In this document: piece after piece, positions 1 to 9,467 of the stretch
Position numbering within the stretch: the first letter of the stretch is position 1
How the letters are laid out: each line of letters starts with the position of its first letter
Assembly: GCF_943181405.1 (NCBI RefSeq)
Contig: NZ_CALPBY010000007.1
Coordinates: 310,001 to 374,000 of the forward strand
Length of the DNA stretch: 64,000 nt
Source of the DNA: Cellulosimicrobium sp. Marseille-Q4280
GTDB taxonomy: Bacteria > Actinomycetota > Actinomycetes > Actinomycetales > Cellulomonadaceae
Reading direction: 5' to 3'
Made by a program: the position numbers and the translations under genes
Notes under the pieces: model-generated
What the model was told of the DNA's origin: nothing
Seen by the model: only the letters and a program-made list of their open reading frames with translations
Database searches by the model: none

Positions 1-1
1 C

Positions 2-397
2 TTCTCGAAGATCCCCAACGGCATCGGCGGGGTCGAGCACCGGCTCGACCTCCTGTACCAGGGCGTCGTCGACGGGAGGATCTCGCGCGAGCGCTGGGTC
101 GAGCTGTGCTGCACGACGCCGGCCCGCATGTTCGGGCTCGACGGCCGCAAGGGCGTGCTCGCGCCGGGCGCCGACGCCGACGTGGTGGTCTACGACCCCG
201 CCGGGCACACCTCGATCGGGTACGAGCGGACGCACCACATGAACCTCGACCACTCCGCGTGGGAGGGCTTCGAGGTGGACGGACACGTCGACCTCGTCAT
301 GTCGCGCGGGCGCGTGCTCGTCGAGGACGGCGCCTACCACGGGAGCCCCGGTCACGGGCAGTTCCTGAAGCGCGGGCTGTCGGCGTACCTGCGCTGA
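2..397 (+). CDS. hydA: Dihydropyrimidinase (hydantoinase), C-terminal part
   Basis: Only the last 131 residues are present; the gene begins before the window. The reading frame starts at base 2 and ends at a TGA at 395-397. The visible part has the end of the amidohydrolase barrel and the C-terminal beta domain. It includes a SKIPNGIGGVEHRLDLLY segment and the GxLAPGADADVVVYDP motif typical of cyclic-amidohydrolase family ends. The family opens dihydropyrimidines or hydantoins in reductive pyrimidine breakdown, in the cytoplasm. The F420-type oxidoreductase gene starts 59 bases downstream on the same strand, so the two are probably co-transcribed. The metal-binding half cannot be checked here, so the exact substrate is inferred from family likeness. 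Confidence 0.88.
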   Translation, partial: FSKIPNGIGGVEHRLDLLYQGVVDGRISRERWVELCCTTPARMFGLDGRKGVLAPGADADVVVYDPAGHTSIGYERTHHMNLDHSAWEGFEVDGHVDLVMSRGRVLVEDGAYHGSPGHGQFLKRGLSAYLR

Positions 398-456
398 GGG
401 CGGAGCCGGGCGTCGTCCGCCGGGCGCAGCCGCATCGGACCGATCGGGGAGGGCTC

Positions 457-1524
457 GTGGACCTGGGAGTGGTGCTGCAGAACGACCCGCCCGCGTGGCG
501 GGTCGTCGACCTCGCGCGGCAGGCGGAGACCTACGGGTTCAGCCACGTGTGGACGTTCGACTCGCACCTGCTGTGGGAGGAGCCGTTCGTCGTCTACTCC
601 CAGATCCTCTCGGCCACGCACCGCGTCACCGTCGGGCCGATGGTCACCAACCCCGCGACGCGCGACGTCACCGTCACCGCGTCGCTCTTCGCGACCCTCA
701 ACGAGATGTTCGGCAACCGGACGGTCTGCGGCATCGGGCGCGGCGACTCCGCGGTGCGCGTCATCAACGGGCGGCCCGTGACGGTCGCCGAGCTGCGCGA
801 CGCGATCGCCGTGATCCGCGGCCTCGCGTCGGGCGAGGCCGTCGAGTACCGCGGCTCGACGCTCCGCCTGCCGTGGAGCCCGGGGTCGCGCCTGCCCGTG
901 TGGGTCGCGGCCTACGGGCCGCGGATGCTCGCGCTGACCGGCGAGGTCGGCGACGGGTTCATCCTCCAGCTCGCCGACCCCGACGTCGTCGCGTGGTCCG
1001 TCGCGGCCGTCCGCGCCGCGGCCGAGCGCGCCGGCCGCGACCCCGACGCCGTGAGCATCTGCGTCGCAGCGCCCGCCTACGTGACCGACGGCGCGGCGTC
1101 GAGCCGGGCCGGGCGTCGCTCGCTCGCCCACGCGTACGACCAGTGCCGGTGGTTCGGGGGGATGGTGGGGAACCACGTCGCCGAGATCGTCGCGCGCTAC
1201 GGGCCCGGCGGCGCGGAGGAGTCCGCGGGCGTGTCGATCCCCGAGGCGCTGACGGCGTTCGTCGCGGGCCGCGAGGGCTACGACTACAACGAGCACGGGC
1301 GCGCCGGGAACACGCACACCGCGTTCGTCACGGACGAGATCGTCGACCGGTTCTGTCTCGTCGGTCCGGCGGAGCGTCACGTCGAGCGCCTGCGCGAGCT
1401 CGCCGCGCTCGGCGTCGACCAGTTCGCGGTCTACCTCCAGCACGACGCGAAGGACGAGACCCTGCGTGCGTACGGCGAGACGATCGGCCCGGCCGTCCGC
1501 GACCTGGCTCCTACCCGGGAGTAG
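457..1524 (+). CDS. LLM-class F420-dependent oxidoreductase
   Basis: This 355-residue protein has a luciferase-like monooxygenase barrel. It begins VDLGVVLQNDPPAWRVVDLA and contains TFDSHLLWEEPFVVYSQI near the start and GNRTVCGIGRGDSAVRV in the middle. These features match the F420-dependent subgroup usually found beside dihydropyrimidinase, so a role in pyrimidine or related ring metabolism is likely. The GTG at 457 was chosen because it follows a purine-rich GGGGAGGG site and gives the family N-terminus. An in-frame extension back to base 106 overlaps the preceding gene and is not credible. The true substrate is unknown. Confidence 0.88.
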   Translation: MDLGVVLQNDPPAWRVVDLARQAETYGFSHVWTFDSHLLWEEPFVVYSQILSATHRVTVGPMVTNPATRDVTVTASLFATLNEMFGNRTVCGIGRGDSAVRVINGRPVTVAELRDAIAVIRGLASGEAVEYRGSTLRLPWSPGSRLPVWVAAYGPRMLALTGEVGDGFILQLADPDVVAWSVAAVRAAAERAGRDPDAVSICVAAPAYVTDGAASSRAGRRSLAHAYDQCRWFGGMVGNHVAEIVARYGPGGAEESAGVSIPEALTAFVAGREGYDYNEHGRAGNTHTAFVTDEIVDRFCLVGPAERHVERLRELAALGVDQFAVYLQHDAKDETLRAYGETIGPAVRDLAPTRE

Positions 1525-1539
1525 GACGGGCGGCGCCGG

Positions 1540-2082
1540 TCAGGTGGACGGAGCGCCGTCGAGCAGATCGTGCAGCGTCGGCCAGGCGTCGGCGAAGGCG
1601 GGGAGCAGGGGGAGCCCGGCGACGTCGTCGACCGGGACCCACCGCACCTCGACGCTCTCCGCGTCGGTCGCGGTCGGCGCGAGGTCGACCCCGTCGGCCA
1701 CCTCCGCCACGACGGTCGTGTACCGCCACGGCCCGTGGTCGAGCACGCGCTCCCCGAGGACCCGCACGGTCGCCGGGTCGATCCCCGCCTCCTCGTGGGC
1801 CTCGCGCAGCGCGCCCTGCTCGGGCGTCTCGTCGGGCCCGACGGCGCCGCCCGGCACGCCCCACGTCCCGCCCTGGTCGCTCCACGGGGCGCGGTGCTGC
1901 AGGACGACGTGGGTCGCCCGGCCGTCGTCGCCGCGCCGTGCGAGGAGCAGCCCGGCGGCCCCGAAAAGACCCCAGTGGCGCCGGCCGCACGCGCACTCGA
2001 CCCACCCGTCGCCGGGCTGCAGGTGGCGGGGGAGGCGCGGCGCGGGGTCGCCCGGGTCGCGAGGAGCGGTGGGGATCGTCAC
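1540..2082 (-). CDS. Nudix hydrolase
   Basis: This 180-residue protein carries a complete Nudix box: GGAVGPDETPEQGALREAHE followed by EAGI, matching GX5EX7REUXEEXGU at about residues 97-120. Members hydrolyse nucleoside diphosphates linked to another group, with the box glutamates binding Mg2+ or Mn2+. A short CACGRRHWG segment near residue 31 precedes the Nudix domain and could be a metal-binding or recognition patch. The gene converges on the upstream oxidoreductase with only 15 bases between stops and is divergent from the MFS gene at 2177. The sequence does not show the substrate; a housecleaning or ADP-ribose-type role is possible. Confidence 0.9.
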   Translation of the reverse strand: MTIPTAPRDPGDPAPRLPRHLQPGDGWVECACGRRHWGLFGAAGLLLARRGDDGRATHVVLQHRAPWSDQGGTWGVPGGAVGPDETPEQGALREAHEEAGIDPATVRVLGERVLDHGPWRYTTVVAEVADGVDLAPTATDAESVEVRWVPVDDVAGLPLLPAFADAWPTLHDLLDGAPST

Positions 2083-2176
2083 GGGGCCATGCTGCCAGGC
2101 GGGGGCGGGCAGGAGGCACGCGCGTCACCCCGCGGCGTGCCGCGGCGTCGTCCGGGACACGTAGGATCTCCCCCTT

Positions 2177-3445
2177 GTGAGCGAAGGGCGTGGCGCGGGC
2201 AGGGTCGTGGAGGTCGTGTTCCCCCGGCGCATGGGGGCGAGCTTCCGCTGGCTCGTCGGGTCGTCGTGGACGAGCAACGTCGGCGACGGGATCGCGCTGG
2301 CCGCCGGTCCGCTCCTCGTGCAGTCCCAGACGGACTCCGCGTTCCTCGTCGCGCTCGCCGCGCTCGTCCAGCGCCTGCCGTGGCTCCTGTTCGGGCTCTG
2401 GGCCGGCGCGATCGCCGACCGGGTCGACCGCCGCCTCCTCGTCGTCGGCGCGAACCTCGTGCGGGCAGGGGTCGTCGGCGTGCTGTGCGCGTTCGTCGCC
2501 ACGGGGCACGTGAGCATCGGCGTCGTGCTCGCCGCGCTGTTCTGCCTCGGCGTCGCCGAGGTCTTCGTCGACACGACGGCGAGCACGCTCCTGCCGATGC
2601 TCGTCGACCGCAGAGACCTCGGCACCGGCAACGCGCGCCTGCAGGCGGGCTACCTCGTGGGCAACCAGCTCGTCGGCCCGCCGGTCGGCGCGTTCCTCTT
2701 CGCGGCCGGCATGGTCTGGCCGTTCGTCGTCCAGGCGGTGAGCATCCTGCTCGCCGTCCTGCTCGTGGCGCGCATCACGACGACGCCGGTCCCGGCGCGC
2801 GCAGGGCGCACGCACGTGCGCCAGGACATCGCCGAGGGCGTGCGCTGGATCCTCGGCAACGCCCCGGTGCGCACCCTCGCGCTCGTCATCCTCGCCTTCA
2901 ACATCACGTGGGCCGCGCCCTGGGCGGTCCTCGTCAAGTACGCGATCGACCACCTCGACATGGGCGAGGTGGGGTTCGGGCTGCTCACGACGGCGTCGGC
3001 CGTCGGCGGGGCCGTCGCGATCGGGTGCTACGGGTGGCTCGAGCGGCACGTGCGCCTCGCGACGCTCATGCGTGCGTGCCTCACGCTCGAGGTGCTCATG
3101 CACGCGGCGCTCGCGCTCACCACGTCCGGCGCGGTCGCGATCGTCCTCATGGGCGTCTTCGGGCTCTACGCGTTCGTGTGGGGGACGGTGTCGAGCACCG
3201 TGCGCCAGCGTGCCGTGCCGACCGAGCTGCAGGGCCGCGTCTCGGCCGCCTACATGGTCTGCGTCTACGGCGGCGTCGTGGTCGGGCAGCTCCTCGGCGG
3301 GATCCTCGCCGAGGCCTGGGGGGTCACCGCGCCGTTCTGGTTCGCGTTCGCGGGCGCCGGCCTGACCCTGGCGCTCGTGTGGCGCCAGCTCGCGAACGTC
3401 GCCCACGCGGGCGAGGTCGACCCCGCACCCCCACCGGCCGCGTGA
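2177..3445 (+). CDS. MFS transporter, EntS/MFS_3-like
   Basis: This is a 422-residue, 12-helix major facilitator carrier. It has the loop 2-3 motif GLWAGAIADRVDRRLLVV and long hydrophobic segments throughout. Overall layout resembles the MFS_3 group that includes the enterobactin exporter EntS and macrolide pumps, so export of a small molecule is likely but the substrate is not known. The GTG at 2177 lies 9 bases after a TAGGAT box (2162-2167) with no Shine-Dalgarno site, suggesting a leaderless message. A second MFS gene follows in the same direction. Confidence 0.88.
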   Translation: MSEGRGAGRVVEVVFPRRMGASFRWLVGSSWTSNVGDGIALAAGPLLVQSQTDSAFLVALAALVQRLPWLLFGLWAGAIADRVDRRLLVVGANLVRAGVVGVLCAFVATGHVSIGVVLAALFCLGVAEVFVDTTASTLLPMLVDRRDLGTGNARLQAGYLVGNQLVGPPVGAFLFAAGMVWPFVVQAVSILLAVLLVARITTTPVPARAGRTHVRQDIAEGVRWILGNAPVRTLALVILAFNITWAAPWAVLVKYAIDHLDMGEVGFGLLTTASAVGGAVAIGCYGWLERHVRLATLMRACLTLEVLMHAALALTTSGAVAIVLMGVFGLYAFVWGTVSSTVRQRAVPTELQGRVSAAYMVCVYGGVVVGQLLGGILAEAWGVTAPFWFAFAGAGLTLALVWRQLANVAHAGEVDPAPPPAA

Positions 3446-3566
3446 CCGTCGACCGACCGCGCGACGACCATCCGGTCGGCGGTCGGAAAGGCGTGGTCGG
3501 CCGGCCCGGTGCCTGGCTCCGGGAAAGTCGTGGACCGGTGTCGGTGGCTCGGGTGAGGATGTGGGG

Positions 3567-4940
3567 GTGAGTCATACGCCGTACGAGAACGACGCCCCGA
3601 CCGACGAGGTCCAGACCGACGGACCCTCGTCGCACGCCGCCGACGGGGCACCGGACGACGTCGCCGCCCTGCCGCGGTGGCGGCGCGACGCCACGATCTT
3701 CCTCTCCGGTCAGACCGTCTCGCTGTTCGGGTCGATGCTCGTGCAGTACGCGGTCCTGTGGCACCTGACGATCGAGACCAAGTCGGGGTCCGTGCTCGCG
3801 CTGAGCACGGTCTTCGGCTTCCTGCCGCAGGCCGTCGTGTCGATCTTCGGCGGTGTGTGGGCCGACCGCGTCAACCGCAAGGTGCTCATCGTCGCGGCGG
3901 ACGCGACGATCGCCCTCACGACCCTCGCGCTCGCGCTGCTCATGCTCGGGGGCGCCGACGACCTGTGGCTCATCTACGCGGCGCTGGCGATCCGCTCGAC
4001 CGGCGCGGGCATCCAGACGCCCGCCGTCGCCGCGCTCCTGCCGCAGATCGTGCCGACGAGCAAGCTCCTGCGCGTCAACGGCATCAACCAGTCGATCCAG
4101 TCCGCCATGATGCTCCTCGCCCCGGCCGTGGCGGCCGCGGTCTACGCGAGCGCGTCGCTCGTCGCGGTGTTCTTCGTGGACGTCGTCACCGCCGCGATCG
4201 GCATCGGCCTGCTCCTGCTCGTCCCCGTGCCGACGCTCGCGCACGCCCGCGCGACGGCGGACCGCGCCGGGTACTTCGACGACCTCGTGGAGGGGTTCCG
4301 GTACCTCGGCTCGCACGCGTTCGTCCGGTGGGTGCTCGGCCTGTACGCGGCGATCTTCCTGCTCATCGTCGCGCCGTCGTACCTCACGCCCCTCATGGTC
4401 GCGCGGTCGTTCGGCGAGGAGGTGTGGAAGCTGACCGTCAACGAGGTCGCGTTCTCCGTCGGCATGCTGCTCGGCGGCGTGCTTCTCGCCACGTGGGGCG
4501 GGCTGAAGAACCGCATCGCGATGATGGTCGGCGCGACGTTCGTCTTCGGGATCCTGTCCGTCGCGATGGGCCTGTCGACCAACATGTGGGTGTTCTTCAC
4601 CTTCATGTTCCTGCTCGGCCTGGCGGTCCCGCCGTTCTCGACGACGTCCATGACGATCCTGCAGGAGACGGTCGAGCCGGAGCGGCAGGGGCGCGTCTTC
4701 GGGTTCGTCGGGATCGTCATGGCGGTGTCGATGCCGCTCGGCATGATCGTCTTCGGCCCGCTCGCCGACCGTTTCACCGTCGAGTCGCTGCTCGTGGTGT
4801 CGGGCGTGCTCATGTTCGCCGTCATCGGCATCGCCGTCGCGCTCCCGTCGGGGCGTCGGGCGATGCGCGCGGCGGCGCAGCACGGGAACTCGGCCGAACC
4901 GGTGGCCGAGGTGCGTGCAGCGTCCGGCGACGGCGCCTGA
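3567..4940 (+). CDS. MFS transporter
   Basis: This 457-residue major facilitator protein has an acidic, unstructured first 35 residues, then 12 predicted helices. Loop 2-3 reads GGVWADRVNRKVLIVAADA, and a matching ADRFTVESLLVV loop lies in the second half. It resembles the MFS_3 type and its upstream neighbour, so the pair may form a two-gene export unit. An in-frame GTG at 3561 exists, but 3567 is preferred because GAGGAT lies 6 bases before it. The substrate is unknown. The stop is 20 bases before the convergent end of the carboxylase alpha gene. Confidence 0.87.
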   Translation: MSHTPYENDAPTDEVQTDGPSSHAADGAPDDVAALPRWRRDATIFLSGQTVSLFGSMLVQYAVLWHLTIETKSGSVLALSTVFGFLPQAVVSIFGGVWADRVNRKVLIVAADATIALTTLALALLMLGGADDLWLIYAALAIRSTGAGIQTPAVAALLPQIVPTSKLLRVNGINQSIQSAMMLLAPAVAAAVYASASLVAVFFVDVVTAAIGIGLLLLVPVPTLAHARATADRAGYFDDLVEGFRYLGSHAFVRWVLGLYAAIFLLIVAPSYLTPLMVARSFGEEVWKLTVNEVAFSVGMLLGGVLLATWGGLKNRIAMMVGATFVFGILSVAMGLSTNMWVFFTFMFLLGLAVPPFSTTSMTILQETVEPERQGRVFGFVGIVMAVSMPLGMIVFGPLADRFTVESLLVVSGVLMFAVIGIAVALPSGRRAMRAAAQHGNSAEPVAEVRAASGDGA

Positions 4941-4960
4941 CAGGCGTCAGGCGGTGACGG

Positions 4961-6766
4961 TCAGTCGACGATCTCGCAGATCGAGGTCCCCGCGCTGACG
5001 CTCGCGCCCGCGCTCGCGGCCAGCGAGCGCACGGTGCCGGCGCGGTGCGCGAGCAGCGGCTGCTCCATCTTCATCGCCTCGAGCACGACGACGAGGTCGC
5101 CCTCGGCGACCTGCGCCCCGTCCTCGACGGCGACCTTGACGATCGTGCCCTGCATCGGGGAGGCGAGCGTGGTGCCGGACGTGCCGCCGTTGGTGCGAGC
5201 CGCAGCGCGACGGGCAGGTCGGCGTGCGGCGTTCGCCGTGCGTGCGCGGCCCGCAGCCATGCCGAGCCCGGCGGGGAGGACGACCTCGAGACGCTTGCCG
5301 CCGACCTCGACGACCACGCGCTCCGTCGCGACGGGCTCGTCCGCGTCGTCGTCCGTGGGCGCCGACCCGGCCTTGCGGGCAAGGGTCGCGAGCGTGTCCG
5401 CGAACTCGGTCTCGATCCACCGCGTGTGCACCCGGAACGGCTCGTCGCCCGCGGGTACGAACGCCTCGGCGTCGAGCACGGCGCGGTGGAACGGCACGAC
5501 GGTCGGGATGCCCTCGATCTCGAGCTCGCGCAGCGCGCGGCGTGACCGCTCGACGGCCTGCTGCCGCGTGGCGCCCGTGACGATGACCTTGGCGATCATC
5601 GAGTCGAACGCGCCGGAGATCGTGTCGCCCTCCACGACGCCCGAGTCGACGCGCACGCCCGGTCCGGACGGGAAGCGCAGGGTCGAGATGCGGCCCGGCG
5701 CGGGCAGGAAGTTCGCGGCCGGGTCCTCGCCGTTGATGCGGAACTCGATGGAGTGCCCGCGCGTGGCGACGGACGAGTAGCCGAGCGGCTCTCCCGCGGC
5801 GATGCGGAGCTGCTCGCGCACGAGGTCGATGCCGCTGATCTCCTCGGAGACGGGGTGCTCGACCTGCAGGCGCGTGTTGACCTCGAGGAACGAGATGGTC
5901 CCGTCGGCGCCCACGAGGAACTCGCACGTGCCTGCGCCGACGTACCCGGCCTCCCGCAGGATCGCCTCGGACGCCTTGTAGAGCTCGGCCTCCTGCTCGG
6001 GCGTGAGGAAGGGTGCGGGTGCCTCCTCGACGAGCTTCTGGTGCCGCCGCTGGAGCGAGCAGTCGCGCGTGGAGACCACGACGACGGTGCCGTGCTCGTC
6101 GGCGAGGCACTGGGTCTCGACGTGGCGCGGGGTGTCGAGGTAGCGCTCGACGAAGCACTCGCCCCGCCCGAACGCCGCCACGGCCTCGCGGACCGCGGAC
6201 TCGTAGAGCTCGTCGATCTCCTCGGCGACCCGCGCGACCTTGAGGCCGCGGCCGCCGCCCCCGAACGCAGCCTTGATCGCGATCGGCAGGCCGTGCTCGG
6301 CCGCGAAGGCGTGCACCTCGCTCGCGTCGGCGACGGGGTCGGACGTGCCCGGGACGAGCGGCGCGCCGGCGCGCTGCGCGATGTGGCGCGCGCTCACCTT
6401 GTCGCCGAGCGCGTCGATCGCGGCAGGCGGCGGCCCGATCCACACCAGCCCCGCGTCGATGACGGCCTGCGCGAAGCCGGCGTTCTCGGCGAGGAAGCCG
6501 TACCCCGGGTGTACCGCGTCGGCGCCGGAGCGGCGGGCGACGTCGAGCAGCTTGTCGACGTCGAGGTAGGTCTCGGCCGCGCGCGCACCGCCCAGCGCGA
6601 AGGCCTCGTCGGCGACGCGCACGTGCAGGGCCTGGCGGTCCGGGTCCGCGTAGACCGCGACCGACGCGACGCCGGCGTCGGCGCACGCGCGGGCGATCCG
6701 GACGGCGATCTCGCCGCGGTTCGCGATGAGGACCTTGCTCAGGGGGCGTGAGGGGTTCGCGGGCAC
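4961..6766 (-). CDS. Acyl-CoA carboxylase alpha subunit (biotin carboxylase + biotin carrier)
   Basis: This 601-residue protein joins a biotin carboxylase to a biotin carrier domain. It starts with [20 protein letters not shown], has a glycine loop [10 protein letters not shown] at about 168-177, the catalytic [14 protein letters not shown] at about 295-308, and the biotinylation motif EAMKM with the target lysine near residue 566. It makes carboxybiotin from ATP and bicarbonate and passes CO2 to a beta subunit, giving malonyl- or methylmalonyl-CoA for lipid synthesis. The beta (13742-15373) and epsilon (12896-13150) partners and the biotin ligase (15556) are all in this window. Its length matches actinobacterial AccA-type subunits. 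Confidence 0.95.
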   Translation of the reverse strand: MPANPSRPLSKVLIANRGEIAVRIARACADAGVASVAVYADPDRQALHVRVADEAFALGGARAAETYLDVDKLLDVARRSGADAVHPGYGFLAENAGFAQAVIDAGLVWIGPPPAAIDALGDKVSARHIAQRAGAPLVPGTSDPVADASEVHAFAAEHGLPIAIKAAFGGGGRGLKVARVAEEIDELYESAVREAVAAFGRGECFVERYLDTPRHVETQCLADEHGTVVVVSTRDCSLQRRHQKLVEEAPAPFLTPEQEAELYKASEAILREAGYVGAGTCEFLVGADGTISFLEVNTRLQVEHPVSEEISGIDLVREQLRIAAGEPLGYSSVATRGHSIEFRINGEDPAANFLPAPGRISTLRFPSGPGVRVDSGVVEGDTISGAFDSMIAKVIVTGATRQQAVERSRRALRELEIEGIPTVVPFHRAVLDAEAFVPAGDEPFRVHTRWIETEFADTLATLARKAGSAPTDDDADEPVATERVVVEVGGKRLEVVLPAGLGMAAGRARTANAARRPARRAAARTNGGTSGTTLASPMQGTIVKVAVEDGAQVAEGDLVVVLEAMKMEQPLLAHRAGTVRSLAASAGASVSAGTSICEIVD

Positions 6767-6947
6767 GGCTCACGGTAACGCGTGCCCGGACCGCCGATCA
6801 CGCTCCGACGCCCGGTACCGGACAAGATTGGAGATGCGGCCAAGGCGCGCGCGGGGCGGTTGGAGGAAACCTCTATAGCGAGGCCGCTGCGCGGTGCTCC
6901 TGCGACGCCGGGTTGTCCGGCACCCACAAGTCCGCCGCCGGTGGCCC

Positions 6948-7619
6948 TCAGCCGCGGAGCTCGTGCCAGGCCACGCCGACCTCGTCGAGCAGCTCGCGCA
7001 CGAGCGGCAGGCTGATGCCGACGACGTTGTGGTGGTCGCCCTCGATGCGCTCGACGTACGGACCGCCGAGCCCGTCGACGGTGAAGGCCCCGGCGACGTG
7101 CAGCGGCTCGCCCGTCGCGACGTAGGCGTCGATCTCCGCGTCGGAGAGGTCGGCGAAGTGGACGGTCGTCGAGGCGGTCGCGCCGAGCGTCGCGCCGGTG
7201 CCGTCGTCGTCGTGGTGGCGCAGGTCGATGAGCCAGTGGCCGGTGTGCAGCACGCCCGCGCGTCCGCGCATCGCTCGCCACCGCTCGCGCGCGTCGTCGG
7301 CGTCCCGCGGCTTGCCCAGGATGTCGCCGTCGAGCTCGAGCATCGAGTCGCAGCCGACCAGCAGGTCGGCGTCCGTGCCGTCGTCCACCGGCTCGTCCGC
7401 GTCGGCCTCGGCGTCGAGCACGCGTGCGACCTCCTCGGCCTTGGCGCGCGCCAGCACGAGCACGGCGTCGACGGGGGCGAGATCGCCGTAGCGCTCCGCC
7501 GCGTCCCGCAGGACGGCGTCCTCGTCGACGTCGGACACGCGGACCGCCGGCTCCACACCGGCGGAGCGCAGGGTCGTCAGACGGGCGGGGGAGCGCGAGG
7601 CGAGCACGAGTCGGAGCAC
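6948..7619 (-). CDS. maf: Maf family nucleotide pyrophosphatase
   Basis: This 223-residue protein opens LVLASRSPARLTTLRSAGV, the Maf substrate loop with the SxSPRR-like signature. It also has VGCDSMLELDG and the KPRDADDARERW stretch typical of the family. Maf proteins remove pyrophosphate from modified or canonical nucleotides (dTTP/UTP-type) and are linked to septum formation. In actinobacteria maf usually sits between the carboxylase alpha gene and accE; here it is next to the alpha gene but separated from accE by inserted genes. The GTG start at 7619 follows a TAGTCT box at 7629-7624, so the message may be leaderless. Confidence 0.92.
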   Translation of the reverse strand: MLRLVLASRSPARLTTLRSAGVEPAVRVSDVDEDAVLRDAAERYGDLAPVDAVLVLARAKAEEVARVLDAEADADEPVDDGTDADLLVGCDSMLELDGDILGKPRDADDARERWRAMRGRAGVLHTGHWLIDLRHHDDDGTGATLGATASTTVHFADLSDAEIDAYVATGEPLHVAGAFTVDGLGGPYVERIEGDHHNVVGISLPLVRELLDEVGVAWHELRG

Positions 7620-7817
7620 CCGCGCAGACTACCCGCCGTGCCAGCGCCACGAGCTGCCGTCAGCCGGCGTCAGCGGTCGGTGCCCAGCCGCCAAGCTGGA
7701 GGGGAGCGAGCCGTGGAACGTCTCGACGCGGCACTCGCCCAGCCGATCTCTCGCGTTCTCACGAGGCGCCGAGACCGAGTCCGAGGCGCTGGCCGACGAG
7801 ACGCTCCCGGGGGATCG

Positions 7818-8291
7818 CTAGATCGGGGGAAACTCGAGCACCCCCTGCCGAAGTCGTCGGAGGCGCAGACGCCAGGCCAGCTCGGTGGTCAGACGATGGA
7901 CCCAGATGCCGTCGCTGTGCTCGTCGGGCGAGTCGGGTGCGAGCACGAGCTGGCTGCTCGTCTGCTTGTCGCCCGCGTACGTCAGGACAAGTCGACTAGG
8001 CCCGCGGAGTGCAGACACCGCGGTCGCGAGCCGATCGCGAAGCTCGTTCGGCTTCTCGTCCTCGTCGTACTCGAACGTCACCCCGAGGTAGGTACCGAGC
8101 TCCACCACGAACACTTCCTCACCGCGGTGCACCAGCAGGCTCGCGACCCGCTCGGGCGCTGCGGTGGGGCTCAGCACGACACGGAGGCCGTCGACGTGGT
8201 CGTCGAAGCGCCACACGATGTCGGCATGCTCCGCCATGATGTCCGGCACGAGCGCCCGGAGGGCCGCGCCGGAGGGCGTTCGGGTGTTCAC
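7818..8291 (-). CDS. Hypothetical protein, 157 aa
   Basis: No family was recognised. The product is a soluble, mixed-charge protein with no signal peptide or membrane segment. The middle has an acidic FEYDEDEKPNEL stretch and the C-terminus reads LRRLRQGVLEFPPI. Codon use is typical of a real high-GC gene. It starts with GTG at 8291. It lies between maf and the NADAR gene, in the accessory stretch that interrupts the carboxylase gene order, and could be recent cargo. Function is unknown. Confidence 0.65.
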   Translation of the reverse strand: MNTRTPSGAALRALVPDIMAEHADIVWRFDDHVDGLRVVLSPTAAPERVASLLVHRGEEVFVVELGTYLGVTFEYDEDEKPNELRDRLATAVSALRGPSRLVLTYAGDKQTSSQLVLAPDSPDEHSDGIWVHRLTTELAWRLRLRRLRQGVLEFPPI

Positions 8292-8482
8292 AGCGCCATT
8301 GCATCAGATCCCACGACGGAAATCGGGTCCTTACCACCCCGGCGGGAAGGTGACCGGCAAGACGACCCGACATAGCGCTCGCCCGCGCAGAGCCGCGGAC
8401 GTAGCCACCTCGAAGACTGCTGAGAGCAGTCGCGCGCGTGGCCGCTCGGCTTCCCGCGAGACGGTTCGGGCCAGGGTGTCGA

Positions 8483-9058
8483 TCAACTTCTGGCTTCGAT
8501 CGAGTCGCGTGCTTCCATCAGGGCGAATCCGAGCAGGTTCAGTCCTGGCCAGCTATCAGGGTTGGCGATCGCGGGACTATCGACGGGGAGCCCTGCTCCC
8601 CAGATGCGATCGACTGGTGATGCTTCCACCAGAACCCTGTTTCGGGTGGACCGCAGGTAGGTGCAGAGGTTCTCGTCAGAGCGGAACTTGGCGACGGATG
8701 CTGCCACGACGATGTCCCAGCGGTACTCGTGCCAGACGGTTTCGTCGAAGCCTCGGACAGCACGGCCGAGTGCCTTGGCGTGGGCCGGTGAACGGGCTGT
8801 CAAGATGGCCTCTGCGGTGGGAGCGTCGGCGAACAAGCGCGCTTTGCGCCACATCATGTACTGCTCGGCCGATCCGAAGGATGCTCCGTCAGCCTCGAAC
8901 GGGGCGGGCCACCACTGGCTAAGACAGGACTGGTCGAGCTGACCGTCGCGGCGTGGCCGATGACCCCAGAAGAAGATGAACCGAGGCGTTTCCCCTGGCC
9001 GGGTAGCGGCGCTCAGTTCGCTGACAGAGCGGGCACCCTGGATTGGGGACGTGTTCAC
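8483..9058 (-). CDS. NADAR family protein (YbiA-like)
   Basis: This 191-residue protein matches the NADAR family. It has IFFWGHRP, then CLSQWWPAPFEADGASFGSA leading into EQYMMWRKARLF, and near the end the conserved DRIWGAGLPVDSPA and LNLLGFALM. NADAR proteins act as N-glycosidases on riboflavin-pathway intermediates or on ADP-ribosylated nucleobases, and some reverse ADP-ribosylation in conflict systems. The key W-G and E-Q-Y-M-M residues are present, so it is probably active. The gene has lower GC than its core neighbours and sits next to a transposase remnant, consistent with transfer. No ADP-ribosyltransferase partner is visible nearby. Confidence 0.88.
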   Translation of the reverse strand: MNTSPIQGARSVSELSAATRPGETPRFIFFWGHRPRRDGQLDQSCLSQWWPAPFEADGASFGSAEQYMMWRKARLFADAPTAEAILTARSPAHAKALGRAVRGFDETVWHEYRWDIVVAASVAKFRSDENLCTYLRSTRNRVLVEASPVDRIWGAGLPVDSPAIANPDSWPGLNLLGFALMEARDSIEARS

Positions 9059-9091
9059 GCGAGGATTCTTCCATCACGACAATGGCCGCGG

Positions 9092-9439
9092 TCAAAGAGA
9101 TTCGCGACGCTCACGTGGGTCGGCGCTGGTCGATGCAACGCCAGCGCGCGCAGCCCTGATGTCTGTCCTGACCCTCACGAGGACAGCGGCGAGGGTGATC
9201 GCGGCGTTGTAAGAGCGGGCGGTCTTGTCTGTACGCATCGCGATGCCTCGCCCGGTCTTGAGGCGGTTGAAGCAGCGTTCGACGACGTTGCGTAGGCGCG
9301 AGCGTGCTTGCTGGTCGGTTTCGAAGTCGATGGGGAAACCGGGCCCTGTGCGACGGGCGATCTGGTCGTCTCGTTCGGGGATCGTGGCAGCGATGCGGAG
9401 CTCGCAGGGTCGAGCGTCGACGTGCGTGAGTGCGCGCAC
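9092..9439 (-). pseudogene. IS5-type transposase remnant (C-terminal end)
   Basis: The open frame holds RIAATIPERDDQIAR, then NVVERCFNRLKTGRGIAMRT and a hydrophobic AAITLAAVLV tail. These are the C-terminal signatures of IS5-group DDE transposases, including the final catalytic glutamate in the NVVERCFN motif. The catalytic aspartates and the N-terminal two thirds are absent, and the usual glycine-arginine linker is shortened, so this is a fragment. The last residues before the stop are not family-like. No terminal repeats were found. It marks a scar of mobile-element activity between the NADAR and AEC transporter genes. Confidence 0.78.
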
Positions 9440-9467
9440 CCGACACGCTCGTGACCGTGAGCGCTCC

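Noticed and set aside
106-456. N-terminal extension of the F420-type oxidoreductase
   Set aside because: It overlaps the dihydropyrimidinase gene and is arginine-rich low-complexity sequence; the GTG at 457 has a ribosome site.
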